Assembly (NCBI GenBank): GCA_025917655.1
Contig: CP084619.1
Coordinates: 3,453,001 to 3,517,000 of the forward strand
DNA length: 64,000 nt
From: Chlorella sorokiniana
Taxonomy: Eukaryota; Chlorophyta; Trebouxiophyceae; Chlorellales; Chlorellaceae
Reading direction: 5' to 3'
Position 1 is the first letter of the stretch; every line of letters begins with the position of its first letter. Positions 22,552 to 34,882 of the stretch are shown one piece after another. Both the position numbers and the translations under genes were made by a program. The notes beneath the pieces were generated by a model. That model had not been told where the DNA came from. It saw only the letters and a program-made list of their open reading frames with translations, and did no database searches.

Positions 22552-25500
22552 ATGGCGAGCATGAGTTCCCAGGATGATCGCAGCGGTCGCCTGTCACCAC
22601 TGCGTGTTACGCCATTTGCGGCGGCGCCCTCGCCTGCGGCAGCCTCGTCGCCCTGGCAGGAGGCCATTGACGAGGCGCAGTCGCTGCTGTCGCCCATGGC
22701 ATCTGCCACGATTGGGCGCATGCTGTCAGTCAAAGCCCCCCTCAGCCAGATAGCAACGCAGATGCGCCGCTGGACGATGGCCCCGGCTGGGCTGCGGTGG
22801 CGCAGGAGGCAAGCACGTGAGCAACCAGCAGCGGCGGCAGCACCGGCGCGGCCTGCACTGCGGTGCCTGTTAAATGCTTCAAACTGGTTGTGGCTGGCTT
22901 CCCTGCAGGCTATGCCGCCTCGCCCTCCCCCTGTCGGTGGGCAACCTGGTGTCCTTCCTGTCCGGCGCTGTGCTGCTCGGCATGACGGGGCGGCTGGGCC
23001 AGCAGCAGCTCTCCAGCCTTGTGCTGGGCACCAGCATCTTCAACGTCACGGGGCTCAGCGTGCTCATCGGCTTTGCTTCCGCCATGGAGACCTTCTGCGG
23101 GTGAGCGGGTGCCAGGTTATGCCACCAAGCCGGTGCTGCTGTGCAGCCACGTGGCACCGCTGGCCCAAGCGTGGACGTTTCTGCTCTTCACATGACCCCC
23201 TTTCGTCTTCACACTGCCTCAGGCAGGCGGTGGGTGCGGGCAACCACCGCATGGTAGGAGTGGTGCTGCAGCGGGCGCTGCTCCTCACCACAGTCGTGTC
23301 GGCGGCCGTGGCGGCGCTGTGGACGCACGCCCAGCGCCTGCTGCTGCTGTTCCGCCAGGACCCGGCGCTCAGCGTCGCCGCCGCTCGATACATTCAGATG
23401 GCCACGCCGGCTCTTTGGTTTGCGGGTGAGTGGGGAGGGCACACATGCCTGATAGGGCTGGCATCGCCTGGCAGAACGCATGTATGGAAGCGTTAAAGCA
23501 GGAAGCTGCATCAGCCGCACCCTTCTCTCGCCTCCCGCACGCCACTCAGGCATTTTTGAGGTTTCGAAGCGGTACCTCATGGCCCAGGTGGGCAGTGCTG
23601 CGGCCGGAGGGGTGGGAAGGGCAACTTGAATGGCTTGGATGTGCCTCCAGCGCGGCGGGTCAGCGCAGGTTCATGGAAGCAAGCAAGCGCAGCCTTGCAT
23701 GGCTGCAGGGCGTGGTGACCCCTTCCTCCCTGGTGACCGCCGCCGGGCTGGCCCTTACTCCCCTCTACGCCTGGCTCCTCATCTTCCGGCTGGGCCTGGG
23801 GCTGGACGGGGCGGCCTTTGCCTGGGTCTGCACGCAGGTGCTCGCGCGCACAAGCACGGTGGCCTGGACACCTGTTGCTTTGGCGCGCGCAGGCACCCGC
23901 CGCGCTGCCCTTGCTCTTAAGCACACAGCCACCGCCATACCACCTCCACCACCTGCCAAGTGTGGCACAAGCTCATCGCCGCCACCCGGGCTGCAGGCGT
24001 CCATGGCGGCGATGCTGGGAGGATACATCCTTGTGAGGGATCGGCGGCTGCGGGGCCAAGCGCACGCCACGTGGCACGGCTGGAGCGCCGAGGCCCTGCG
24101 CGGCTGGCCGACATACCTCAGGTGCGGCGAGTGGGGGCACCCGCTGGCGCTGGGAAGCGCGGGCTGGCAGCGCGCCTGCCCGGCTCCCCAGCCAGCCCAT
24201 GCAGCTGCGCTGATCAGCCCGTCGTATGGGTTTGTTTTTGGGACGACAGGGGCACCCGTGTGCCCGGCCGCAGGTACGCGCTGCCCTCGGTGGTGATGAT
24301 AGGTGTGGAATGGTGGACTTTCGAGGCCCTGGTGATCATGAGCGGGCTGCTGCCGCGTGCTGACGTGGCCATCGGCGCGATGGGCATCATCTACAACTCC
24401 TCCGGCCTGGTCTGGATGTTTGTGTCGGGCTTCTCAATGGCGGTCAGGTGGGGCGGGGCTGCTGCGGGGCAGGAGCGCATGACGAGGCCAGCGCACCAGC
24501 AGGCTTCCTGCATTTTTGGTCCATGCCACACCGCGGTTCCTGCACGGCACGCCTCCTTGCTCCCTGCCCGCCCGCAGCACACGTGTGTCCAACAGCCTGG
24601 GCGCTGGGCGCCCGCCGCTGCACGGCGCGCAACCTGGACCGGCACAGCAATCGGGCTGGGCACCGAGCTGCTTGCCATTGCGCTCTTCCTTGCGCTGCGC
24701 AACCGCTGGGCTGTCCTGTTCACAGGCACGCTGCTGCAACGCTGCAAGCTCCTGCCTTGCCTGTCTAGGAGCTGCTGAGCGGAGGTGCTGAGCCAAGCGC
24801 CGCATCGGGCCCCTCCCAGCAGATGCCGCCGACGTCGTCGAGGCCACGGCACGCCTGATGCCCGTGTTTGTCCTGACCCTGCCGGGGACGGGGCCAACAT
24901 CACGCTGCAGGGCCTGCTGAGGTGAAGAGAGCCTTGCACTGCTCCTGCCGGCCAGGAGGCAGCCATAAATTTGCCCGCTGTGCCCACTGTCCCACGTGCC
25001 TCTGGGTGTGCAGGGGCAGCGGCAGGCAGGGGACAGGAGCTGCCACAAACCTGGCATCTTACTGGTGCCTGGGGTCCCGCTGGCCGCCTTGCTAGCCTTC
25101 AGGTGGGTGCGCCAGCGGCCCACACCCCGCGGCTGCATGCAGCAGGCTGGGCTCCGGCTCGCCTCTTGTCGTACCCACCCACGCGCAATCATGCTGCCCC
25201 GCAGGCTGAAGCTGGGCCTGGCCGGGCTTTGGTGGGCCATCGTCATCACCAACTGCTGGCAGGTGGGGGCTAGGTCCATGCCGGCACCCTGTGCCTGGCG
25301 TCAGCCAAGCCTGCCCCACCCACCTCCCTTGCTCCCAACTGCGTTATGCAGGGCTCCATCATGACCCTCATTGCCCTGCGCTTTGATTTCAAACGGGAGG
25401 CGGCTAAGGCTGCAGCTCGGTCGCAAGCTTGGCCAGGCAGCCTGGAGGGAGCCAGTCAGGGCTGCGCAGACTGCAGCTGCCACCTGCAGGAACCCCTGCT

Positions 25501-25645
25501 GGAAGGTGGGCGATGCGATGTACATGAACAGCTACCGCCTGCAGCAAGTTCCTTAACGCCGGCAGCTGAAGACCCTCGCTCCATCCATCACACCATAGGG
25601 AGCGGTCAGCTGAATGACACGTTGCATTCGCAAAATACAATGTAA
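22552..25645 (+). CDS. MATE family multidrug and toxin extrusion transporter
   Basis: Proton- or sodium-driven exporter of organic compounds at the plasma membrane or tonoplast. Exon 1 (22552-22816) is a Ser/Ala-rich cytosolic tail; the membrane domain follows over about ten exons. Visible motifs: LALPLSVGNLVSFLSGAVLL, LSVLIGFASAMETFCGQAVG, FEVSKRYLMAQGVVTPSSLV, YALPSVVMIGVEWWTFEALV, TRVSNSLGAGRP (the conserved MATE repeat-2 motif) and GDGANITLQGLLRGSG. About twelve transmembrane helices can be traced. Breaks at 22736-22741, 24611-24613 and 24884-24887 each need one extra base. The C-terminus is uncertain: the last exon can stop near 25556 or at 25643-25645, where TGTAA coincides. It converges on SGT1 about 60-150 bases away. 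Confidence 0.85.
25641..25645 (+). promoter_or_regulatory. TGTAA polyadenylation signal (MATE)
   Basis: TGTAA at the 3' end of the MATE gene, about 60 bases before the SGT1 stop on the other strand. Confidence 0.45.
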
Positions 25646-25703
25646 CAGGATTTTGGAAGAAGGGGAACAGAGCGGGGAGCAGGGGAGATACACGGTGAGC
25701 TGG

Positions 25704-28304
25704 TCATCGCTTCTCCCAGTTCCAATCCTCCTCCTCATCATCATCGCCGTCCTTCCCCTTCTTGCTGTAGTCTCGCTTGCCCACCTCCTTCCAGTTCATG
25801 CTCAGCGCTGTGCCGCCTGGAACAGAGGCAACGCGAGCGCGCGCTACTTGCAGGGGCCCCAAATGCTTCAAGAGCGCCCCTTGACGTGATGACTCAAACA
25901 GGGTCGGAGGTGCCTGGAGCTGCCCCCTGGCAGCTGCCAGCCTGCTCTGTCAGCCCACCTGACTCCTGCATCGACTTCACCATGGCCCGGCGCGTGTCCT
26001 CATCCCCCCATCGTAAAGTTCCTTGAAAAACTTCATCAGCGCCTGCGCGCGGGGTCGGCAATGGGTGGCGTGGCACGTGTGTGATCACCCATTCCGTGTG
26101 CGCATGGCGCAGCTCATGAAGCAGAGAGCAGCGGAGAGCCTGCACAACACGCTCCTTACCGCATCGCCCTCGAGCTTCTCCTCCTTCTCCTCCTTCTGCA
26201 CCTCCTGAGCAAACCTGTCCCAGTCTATTTTCTTGCTGCAGAAGGGGAGGGTCGTGCCAGCACCGTTGAGCGCCCACCAGGCATCCTCTCATGTAGGCTG
26301 CGGCAACGGTTCACAGCTCAGCGGACCTCCCCATCAGCCGGTCAGCATGCACACGTGGCCTCACCCCGCATACGGATACGCAGGCGTGGGTTTGAGAGGT
26401 GCCGCCGCCGGCTGCTCAGCCGCTGCCGCTGCAGGCGCCTGGACAGGCGCCGCCTCGGCATCAGCGCGCTGCTGCCCTTGCTCCAGCGCCGGCCACTGCT
26501 GCGCCTCCGCCTTGCGCAGCTTGATCTCCACCTTGGTGCCCAGCACTTCAAACCGGCTCTCCCCGGCACGACCTCGCCATGCAGCGCAAGGTCCAGGGTG
26601 TAATCCTCCTGCCCTGTGGGAGCAATGGCAGATGACAGGGAAGGGGCAACCGTCAACTGGCACGGGGTATGGAGGGGGCCAGGGCAACGCGAAGCCTTGC
26701 AAGCCAGGGCAGGCAGGGCAGAAACATCGCGCCTCGCAAGCTTGCCTTGGGTGTCGGTGGTTGCAACCCGTAGGCGCCGCGGCTCGAAATCCACCGCCAC
26801 CTGCTCCTTCTTGAGGCCCTTGGCCAACACGTTCACCTGGTAAGTGGTGCAAGAGGCCCAAACCCACTGTTGTCACTATCGCTGCTGCGCATCACAGCTT
26901 GCATGTATCCATCAAGCCTGGGTCCGTGGAGTGCGCTGCAAGTCCCTGAGGCTTCAGTCCCTCACCTCCACCCAGTCCCCACTCTGGAACCACTGGTGGC
27001 GGTACTTGACCCCCTCAGGCTTCTCTGAGATGCCAGCTACCGCCGAGGCTGCGAGCAATGGCACACGGCTGCTTAGGCTGGGTGGCAACAGCTGCACAGA
27101 ATTTAACAAGCCAACCTTGTACACATGGTACCTGCCCAACCCGCAATGCTTGCGGCACCACGGACATGCAAGCTGTGGGAGCAGGCATGCTGCCCCACCC
27201 CGCACCCGCAACAGGCGCCTTCCAGTACTTGCTGAACTCGGGGTCATCAACCGTCACCGCCTTGGGCTTTTCGGTGCCTGGCTCATCCTCCGCCTCGGGT
27301 GGCGGCTGCAGACTCCCACGCTGCCTGCCTTGGCCTGCGCCAGAAAGGCCTTCAACTCATCGCCCGTGAGCGTGATGCCCTGGCCGCCGCTTGAGCCGGC
27401 TGCGTCGTCTTTGCTGCGGGCTGACAAGGCGGCAGGGTCGGGCCTCTCTGCTGGGGGATCCAAGCGCGGCACGGGCGGCTGCGGGAGCTCCTCTGCACGC
27501 GCAGCAGACCGACACAAACACGGAGCAGGTGTTACGGCAGCCTGCCCAGCACGGGCAACTGAGCGGCCATTGCGGCTTTGGCAGGAGCTGATAGCAGTCA
27601 GCATTTAGACTTCCGGCATCTCACACCGTGGCTGGCCTGCCCCGCTCACCACCAAGCTGCACTTTGCACATGTTGACCCAAGTCTTGTGGATGATTTTAG
27701 TGGGCTCCAAGGCGGAGGCCGTCTCGAAGGCCTCCATGGCACTCTCAAACTCGTCGAGATTGTAGCAAGCGGTGCTGCAAAGGGTGGGTGTGCATGCGCC
27801 AATGTGACTGAGCATCAAGACTGGCTACCCCCGCACACTCCTAACCAGGCTCGAAAAGCAACACTTCCCGCTGAAAGGCTCACCCCCGCTCTTTATGCGC
27901 TGATGCCAGCTTGCTGTCCAGCTCTATCGCACGACTGGCATCCGCAGCTGCCTCCATGTAATTCTCCAGCTTGTTATGAACTGCGGCGCGGCCCGCCAGG
28001 GCCACTGCGTTTTCATCAGCCTCCACCACCTGCGGAGGCGCAGCGTGGCGGGCGGTTGAGGCCAGTGATGTGCTCCATCACCCGCCACCAAGCATGCGTA
28101 AGCCAGCATGTCTGCGGGGGCTTCACAGTGGCGCTACGTGCAAGGGGACCTCCTGCTAGAAGTCTCGGCGATCGGCCGCATGTGAACTGGTGAGCTGGGG
28201 CTCGGCAATGATCTACCTACCTGGTCGTACAATTGCAATGCGCGATCGTATTCCTTGGCTTTGGCGGCAGCCTGAGCTTGTTCAAGAAGGCTCTGCTCCG
28301 CCAT
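25704..28304 (-). CDS. SGT1: SGT1 co-chaperone (TPR-CS-SGS)
   Basis: SGT1 works with HSP90 and SKP1/Cullin ligases and, in plants, with immune receptors. The minus-strand gene starts at ATG 28304 (MAEQSLLEQAQAAAKAKEYD), exon 28304-28221, then 28029-27884 and 27774 to about 27653. These hold the three TPR units (AVALAGRAAVHNKLENYMEA; RAIELDSKLASAHKERG; TACYNLDEFESAMEAFETAS). A linker (ITLTGDELKAFLAQAKAG; DPEFSKYWK) leads to the CS domain (VKYRHQWFQSGDWVEV; LAKGLKKEQVAVDFE; EDYTLDLALHGEVVP; EVLGTKVEIKLRKAE). The SGS domain ends it (KIDWDRFAQEVQKEEKEEKL; ALMKFFKELYDGGDEDTRRA; TALSMNWKEVGKRDY) with TGA at 25706-25704. Breaks at 27315-27317, 26561-26564 and 26004-26009 each need one more base. Identity is firm. 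Confidence 0.92.
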
Positions 28305-28532
28305 TGCTCTCACCCTCCCTTAAAGCGTCAGCTGCCTCTCAAGCGGCCAATCGGGCGTCGAAGAACCGTGCAGCCCCGTCTAGAGGTCCCGCAGCAGGAC
28401 AGCCGTACTGCGGGCCTGTCCATTTCCCCTTTAGTTCCATGTCCAGGCTATCCAATTGATTGCAATAAACCCCATTGCCAGCAAAACAATCTCTCTTCGC
28501 GAACCTGGCATGATTGACCGTCTTCCGGGGTT
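28305..28532. promoter_or_regulatory. Bidirectional promoter, SGT1 (-) and dynein tail (+)
   Basis: 228 bases between divergent start codons. Nothing beyond position supports promoter activity; no TATA-like box is obvious. Confidence 0.5.
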
Positions 28533-31500
28533 ATGAGCGACTCTGACTCCCTGCTCAGCCGGGCCTGTCGGTTACTAGGCTGTCCCGCAGTGCTTGAGGC
28601 AGAACACAGCGACCTGCTACGGTCTTTTGAAGCTGGAGGTGCGCAACTTGGGGGTGCCCGCCCGGTTGCCAGCCGCTGCCACCCTCTTCCATCCCTTGTT
28701 ACACCATGCGGCCGCTGTTATGCATGCAGATGTGCATGAAATCATCGTTTGTAAGACGACACCACGCACTCCGGTGGCACGGGATGAGGCAGCCACAGGT
28801 CAGCTGGCTGCCGACCCGTCCGCTGCCTCTAATGCGCACCCAGCAGCAGTAGCCAACCTCTCTTTTGATAAACTGGACGGCGCCGCTGTTAGGACAGATG
28901 CTTTTGAGGAGTGCGAGCCACAGCAATCAGCCTCTGCGGGCGGTGCCACGGATACGAGCAGTGAGGACGCAAGCAGCGCGGGAGCCACCCGGCTGCATGT
29001 GTGCCTGCCTGGCGCCCTGCCAGCAGAGCTGCAGGGAATGCCATCGATCTATTTTGGCCGCACCGTCCCAGACCCCAGGACAGAAGATGGGGGCTCCGCG
29101 CGACACCCAACCGGCGCGACGGTGACCATGCTCCTGCCCTCGGGCCCCTCCCTGTCCAGCCTTCACCTTCTCCTCGAGCATGTGGTAGCGCCGCTTGCAG
29201 CAGCTGCCGCACAGCATGGCAGTCATGATGAACTGGAACAGTCCCTTGGAGGTGACAGCAAGGCGGCGGTAGCCATGTGTGAGGCGGAGCCAGGACAGCC
29301 TCCTCCAAACGGGAGCAGATGGCAGAAGGCGTCACACAGGTCCAGCGCCGCCTACAGCGCCGCAGCTGCGGAGCTGCTGGCAGCAACCCACAAGTTTACC
29401 GCCCTCGTGGCTGCTGCCGAAAGGCATGTTCGGAGCGAGGTGGGTGTGGAGCTGCCTGCCGTGGACCTGCAGGATGTGGCGGCAGCTGCCCGCAGCGAGG
29501 AGGCCGTGCTGGCCTGTGAGCGCTGCATGGAGGGGTGGGTGCGCCTGGCGGCTGACACGCTGCAGCGCGAGGCTGGCTTGCGCCCGGTGGGGCGAGGACC
29601 GCTGGTGGAGCTGGAGTTCTGGCAGGCTCGGGCAGAGGCGTACGGGGGCCTGCTGGAGCAGCTCAGCGTGCCGGCGGTGCGAGCGACGCAGGGCGTGGTG
29701 GAGGCGGGCAGCCTGGACCGCAACCTGGCCGCCTCCTTCCGCGCCCAGCTGGCTGAGCTGGCGCGGCTGGCCATGGAGGCGAGGGACAACACGCGCTTCC
29801 TGCTCACCATGGAGCGCCACCTCCGCACGCTGGCCGACGGCAGCCTGGCGGCGGTGGTCGAGGCGCTGCAGCCCATGCTCAACGCCCTGCGCATGGTGGG
29901 CAGGGGTGTCCACCTCCATGCAAAGCCGGATTTGGCAGTGCCCCAGCAGCGCTCACGGTCGAAGGAAGCCATGCCCCGCCCGTCCTTACAGATCTGGGTG
30001 GTGTCGCGCTACTACGGAGACGACGTGGCAATGAGCAACCTGCTGGAGCGCATCGCCCAGGGGCTGCAGGTTTGGCCTGCTGCTTGCGCACGGCGCAGAG
30101 CCCTGCCGTCATGCGCGGCAAGTGTTCACGGGCATGGGTGGAGGCTTGCCGCTTGGGTGCGTGCAGGACCGGCTGGATGGCGCACTGGACCTCTCCTCGC
30201 TCTTCCAAGCGCCCGCCGCCGAGGCGCTGGGCCTGGTGCACGCGTGCAAGGCCGTGGCGGACGGCTGGCGCACCCACTACATGGCCACCAGGGAGAAGAT
30301 CGAGGCGGCGGGCCACCATGCGCGCTGGGAGTTCAGCAAGCAGCTGCTGTTTGAGAGGACCAACTACGCCGCCGAGGTGCGCTCATCGGCGAGGGGCTCC
30401 TCGGCATCGGCTCGCACAGCCAGTTGCCGTGGTGCTGCATCCCTGTCGGAGTCGGTGCAACCGGCATGCTTCTAAGCGCCATACACACAGCGTGGCCTTC
30501 CTGCATGGCTTGCAGGTGTGCGGCGAGCTGGCAGGCATGCTGCAGGCGGTGGACGACTTCCGCCAGTTCCTGGGGCCGGAGCTCAAGGCGGTGATGGGGG
30601 ACAGCAGCGTGATTGACGAGGTGTCGGTGATGGTGCAGGTGGGGCCCCAGTTTCATAAAGTGGCAGGGAACCTTCTGTTTTGTCGATTGTTTGCACGGAT
30701 GTAGAGTCCAGCACCGTCCAGGCCAGGGTCTGCTTGCTGAGCCAGCGGGACGTGGCGCAAATGTCCCTGTTCACCGGCAAGCCCTGCTCACTGTTACTGT
30801 TCGCCGGCAAGCCCTGCTCACTGTTACTGTTCACCGGCAGGCGCAGCGCATCCGCCCCCAACAGGCCATGGTGGAGCCCGTGGAGGGCGTCGCCTTCAAC
30901 CCGCTCGACCGCCTGCACACGGCGGAGTGGCGCGCAGTGCGGGGCCGGTTCCTGCGGGACGCCGACGACGTGAAGCTGGCCACCCGCGACCTCATCGACA
31001 CCTGCTTCCGGCGCCTGCGCAGCGTGGACGCCGCGGCGCAGCTGCTGCACAGCTTCAAGCGCATTCAGGTAGGCCAGGCGCTGGGCGCTGCGCACCCACC
31101 AGCCTGTAAGCCCTCTCTAGTCAGCCCTCTTTAACATTGACGGCCTCGCTGCTCCCGATCACCGCTTGCTGCAGACTCAGGGCGCTATGCAGCAACAGAT
31201 GGCAGACAAGGTGGCCGCTGTGCTTGAGCACTTCATTCGAGAGGTATGATCCCCGATTCGCTGCTGTGCTGCTGGGGAGTTGTTCCGGCGACGCCGCTGC
31301 TCACAGTATGCATGGAGCAAACCCCGCCTGCTGCAGATCCATTCCGTGAGGCACATGTTTGAGGAGGGCAAGGAGAAACCGCAACTCACACGCAACATGC
31401 CCCTGTGGCAGGCTCCATCCGGTGGAGCCGCGGCCTGCTGCTGCGCCTGCGCCGCACCTGGGTGCGCCTGCTGGAGCTGGACGGGAAGCTGGACTCCTTG

Positions 31501-34500
31501 GAGCAGGGGCGCCGGGCGGCGGCAGCCATCACTGGTGAGCTGGTGTGCCGCTGAGAGCGCCCCTGTGGGGTGGCCACAGCCGCAGCCACTTGAACCCACG
31601 CCCTGGCGCTGCCGCTGCCTGCAGACTTGTCAAAGGACATGCTGAGATACGAGAAGTCCCGCTTTGCGGCCTGGAGCGCTGGTGTGGAGGCTGCCGTCAC
31701 CGCGGGGCTCAAGCAGGCCGTGCTCTGCAGGCAGGAGCAGGGGCCTCCAGCCAGCCAACCCGACTCCACGACAGCAGCCAGCCCGGGCAGCAGCGGCTCT
31801 GTGGCCATCAACTTCCCGCCCGGCCTGCTGCGGGCCATGCGCGAGGCCAAGTACCTGGACCAGCTGGGCTTTGCTGTGCCGCCCGCTGCGGTGAACCTGG
31901 CACTGCAGGAGGGACAAGTCAGGTGGGCCGGGCGGCTGGCTGGCTGCATGCCCTGCCCATCAACTCAACTGGCAAGCATGGCATGATTCTTGCGCGTTCC
32001 CTCAGGGAGCACTTCCATTCCCTGGAAGCGATGCTGGAGGGGCATCGCCGTGCCGTCGCCTCGCTCACCACGGCTGAGCGGGCGCTGCTCGTGGAGCAGG
32101 CGGCAGCGCTGGATGCGGCCCTGGAGCCGGGGCTGTCGCGCATCAACTGGACATCCCTCACCATTCCCCTCTTTGTGGCAGACGTCAACAAGGTGGGCGG
32201 CAGGCGCCTGGACTGTTGGTCTGAAAGTCTGGTCTGGGCGGCCTTACAAGAACAAGCAAGGGGTCCTCTTTGAAACAGAAACCTGCAGCCATTCACCTTG
32301 CTCTGCAGGCAGTGGAGCGGTTTGGGACGCTGGTCGGCCAGGTGCAGAAGAACACCATGCTCATCGAGAAGAGCATCTTCCACATCAGCCGCGCTTGCCT
32401 GATACCGCCAGATGCCATAATGGCCCCTGCTGCTGTCACTACAAATGGCCATGGGGGGCCAGCACAGCAGCAGCAGCAGCAGCAGCAGCGGTGGCTTCTG
32501 ACACCATGGCTGAGGCTGTTGGAGGAGCAGATGGCACACCTGCAGTAGTCATAGACTCGGCAGTTGAGCAAGCAGGTGCCCAGCCCCTGGGTGACACTGC
32601 ACCAGACTTGCCCGACCTGCACCACTTCGTTGAGCACTGCGAGCAGCACAGGCGGCAGGTGAGGGGGCAGGCCGCCCCACTCAACTGTGCCAGGCGCCCA
32701 AGCTGTGGGCCTGGTGCGCCCGCAAGGGGGCCCAACTCTGGATCGGCAGGCACAAGCAGTTCAGAGCATGTGGCTGTTGCTCCTGCAGGTGCTGGAGGGT
32801 CTGGTGGCGAGGTACCGCACAATGGGGTCCCTGCTGATCAAGGTGGAGGAGCTGGTGGCGGGCACGGCAACTGGGAAGTCGCCTCGCCTGGCAGGGTGGG
32901 CCCTGTCAGCAGCCGGCCAGCCGGCCGGGGATACACTCTGGTGGCAGGCCTCGCCTGTTGTTGCGCCTGCGAGTGGCACTGTTTCTGCGGACATGGAAAG
33001 GAAAGCGATGCTGTCCTCACCCTTGCACACGCCGCACATTGCGCAGGTACTATGCTTACTGGGAACGCCGCGCCTTTGCCGCCGTGAGCGCAATGGTGGC
33101 GTCCGGGCTGCAGGCGATGCATGCTCGCATGCGAGGGTGCGGCACCGGTGGTGGGGGCAATGGGCGGCCCGCTCAAGGGGACGAGGATGCTGCCAGGCCA
33201 CCGCTGTTCCAGGTGAGGGGCCAAGGCGGCAGCAGTTGGCATCAGCCTCTGCCACCGCGCAAGCCGCCCCCACCTTTGCTCCCCTGCCTCCAGGTTTCCC
33301 TGTCCCTCATTCACAGCGAGGTGGTTGTGGTGCCCTCCACGGGCGAGGTGACCAGGGCCCTCTTCCGCCTGCTGCACAACCTGGCGGACAGCGCAAAGGC
33401 GTTTGTGCGGTGGATGGACGGCACCTGCATCGAGGCCCCTGAGCAGTGAGCATGGTGGCTGCTGGGAGCCGCAGCGCTCCGCTGCCCTTGACGCGGCAGC
33501 AGCTGCACAGGAGGAAGCCAGGACATGCTCACAAGGGGCGGTCCTGCCTGGCTGCAGGCGCGTGTACGGCGAGGATGCCGAGGCCCTCACCTTCAACTTC
33601 TTTCCAGACGTCAGCCAGTCGCCCTCCGTGGTGCGGGCCATGCTCCAGGCGCAGGAGGCTGTGCCGCATGCGGTGGCAGGGTGGCACGCGTCGCGGCGCG
33701 CTGGCGTGGGTTTGGAACGCTGTGGCGTGGTGACCGTCAGGCGGCGCTGGCTAAACTGAGGTGGGCCCGTGGCCCCGCGCCGGGCCGAAACGCTTCACAA
33801 CGGGTGATGGCTTCTGGTACCGAGGTTTCTTGCTTGCCTTGCTGTCACGTGCGTGCAGGTCGCGCAAGCTGAGCGTGGCAGCAGCGGAGGAGCGCATGGC
33901 ACAGTACCACCGCATTGGGGAGGAGGCATCGGCTGCTGGCACCGACCACGATGCGTGCTTCATTCGTGTGAAGTGAGCAGCTGCCACCCTGCATAATTGC
34001 CTCTAGGCCTGCGTACAGCCAGCATGGCAGGCAGTGTCCCAAGGTGAGTCATGAGCATCCATTCGCCCTGACGTGCCACCCCCATGCAGCTGTGCGCCCC
34101 TGGTCGGCGCGGTGCTCACCGAGACGCAGACATGGGTGAGGGGAGTGGCTGAAATGATCGCAGAGGCGGATGCTGAAGAACTTGCGGCTGTAACACAAAA
34201 GGTAACCCATTGGCTGCTGTCACTGGCTTTGCTTGCGCGTCGTGGCTGGGCAACAGTGAGTGCCAACTCCAGCTGATTTTGCTTCGCTTTGCAGGCAGCA
34301 ACCCTTCTCTCGGCAGTGCAGGCAGCCCCAGAGGACGAGGCAGGGGTCCTTAAAGTCAATGAGGCAGTCAAGGAGGTACTTCAGGGTGCACCGGCCATGG
34401 CAGCTATGTGCGATGAGCTTGATGCACGGGTGAAGACGCGGCTGGCTTGCGCAGCTGCGCAGGACGTGGCTGGCATGAGGGCTGAGCTGGCAGCGGTGGA

Positions 34501-34882
34501 CAGGGCACGGGCGACCTGGCAGCAGCTGCATCAAACGGCTGAAGAGAGCTTTAATAAGGGCGTTGCCCTGCCGGAGCCTGCCTCAGCTGCGGCCTCGGTA
34601 GCAGAGGAGGCCTCCAGTCGGCGACCATCGGCAATGTCGCAGCGGCGTGCCAGCACGCTCAGCAGGACCGTGTCCTCAGTCTCAGCCACCTCAACGTCAT
34701 CTTCTGTCAGGAAGAAGCAGTCGACTGTCGTGAAGCAACCGAGCAGGGCTCCTCAAGCGGGGGGCAGTAGGGGGCAGGGCTCCTGCAGCGCTGGCACGCG
34801 CCCTGCTGGCGTGCCGTGGCATTCAACTCCTTGTTTAACGCTTCAACTTGATTTGAACACTGGAGATTGTGATGTAACTTAA
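28533..34882 (+). CDS. Dynein heavy chain tail (DHC_N1) without motor domain
   Basis: About 17 exons, including 28533-28638, 28730-30069, 30167-30376, 30517-30638, 30841-31068, 31175-31243, 32006-32192, 32309-32658 and a last exon starting near 34294. The product, about 1,450-1,500 residues, follows the dynein heavy chain N-terminal domain 1: FEAGDVHEIIVCK, VELEFWQARAEAYGGLLEQL, ARDNTRFLLTMERHLRTL, IWVVSRYYGDDVAMSNLLER, RYEKSRFAAWSAGVEAAV, LSRINWTSLTIPLFVADVNK, SLSLIHSEVVVVPSTGEV and KAFVRWMDGTC. It then ends in a Ser-rich basic tail (SSVRKKQSTVVKQPS) at TAA 34880. No linker (DHC_N2), AAA modules or P-loops follow, and 344 bases later another gene starts. Complete heavy chains exceed 4,000 residues. 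A break at 32453-32458 needs one more G, and the exon joint at 31243/31412 is off by one base. Confidence 0.8.
30770..30840 (+). repeat. 30-base tandem repeat, 2.4 copies, at an intron end
   Basis: Unit 30770-30799 is repeated at 30800-30829 with one change (ttcacc to ttcgcc) and partly at 30830-30840, where it ends in the acceptor ccggcag used by exon 30841-31068. Each full copy contains ccggcaag, a weaker possible acceptor. Confidence 0.9.

Noticed and set aside
28594-30354. Start of the dynein tail at 28594
   Set aside because: The better model starts at ATG 28533 and uses a clean intron (28639-28729) that joins FEAG to DVHEIIVC in frame.
30770-30840. CRISPR-like repeat
   Set aside because: Copies are directly adjacent with no spacers, inside a eukaryotic intron; a simple tandem duplication.
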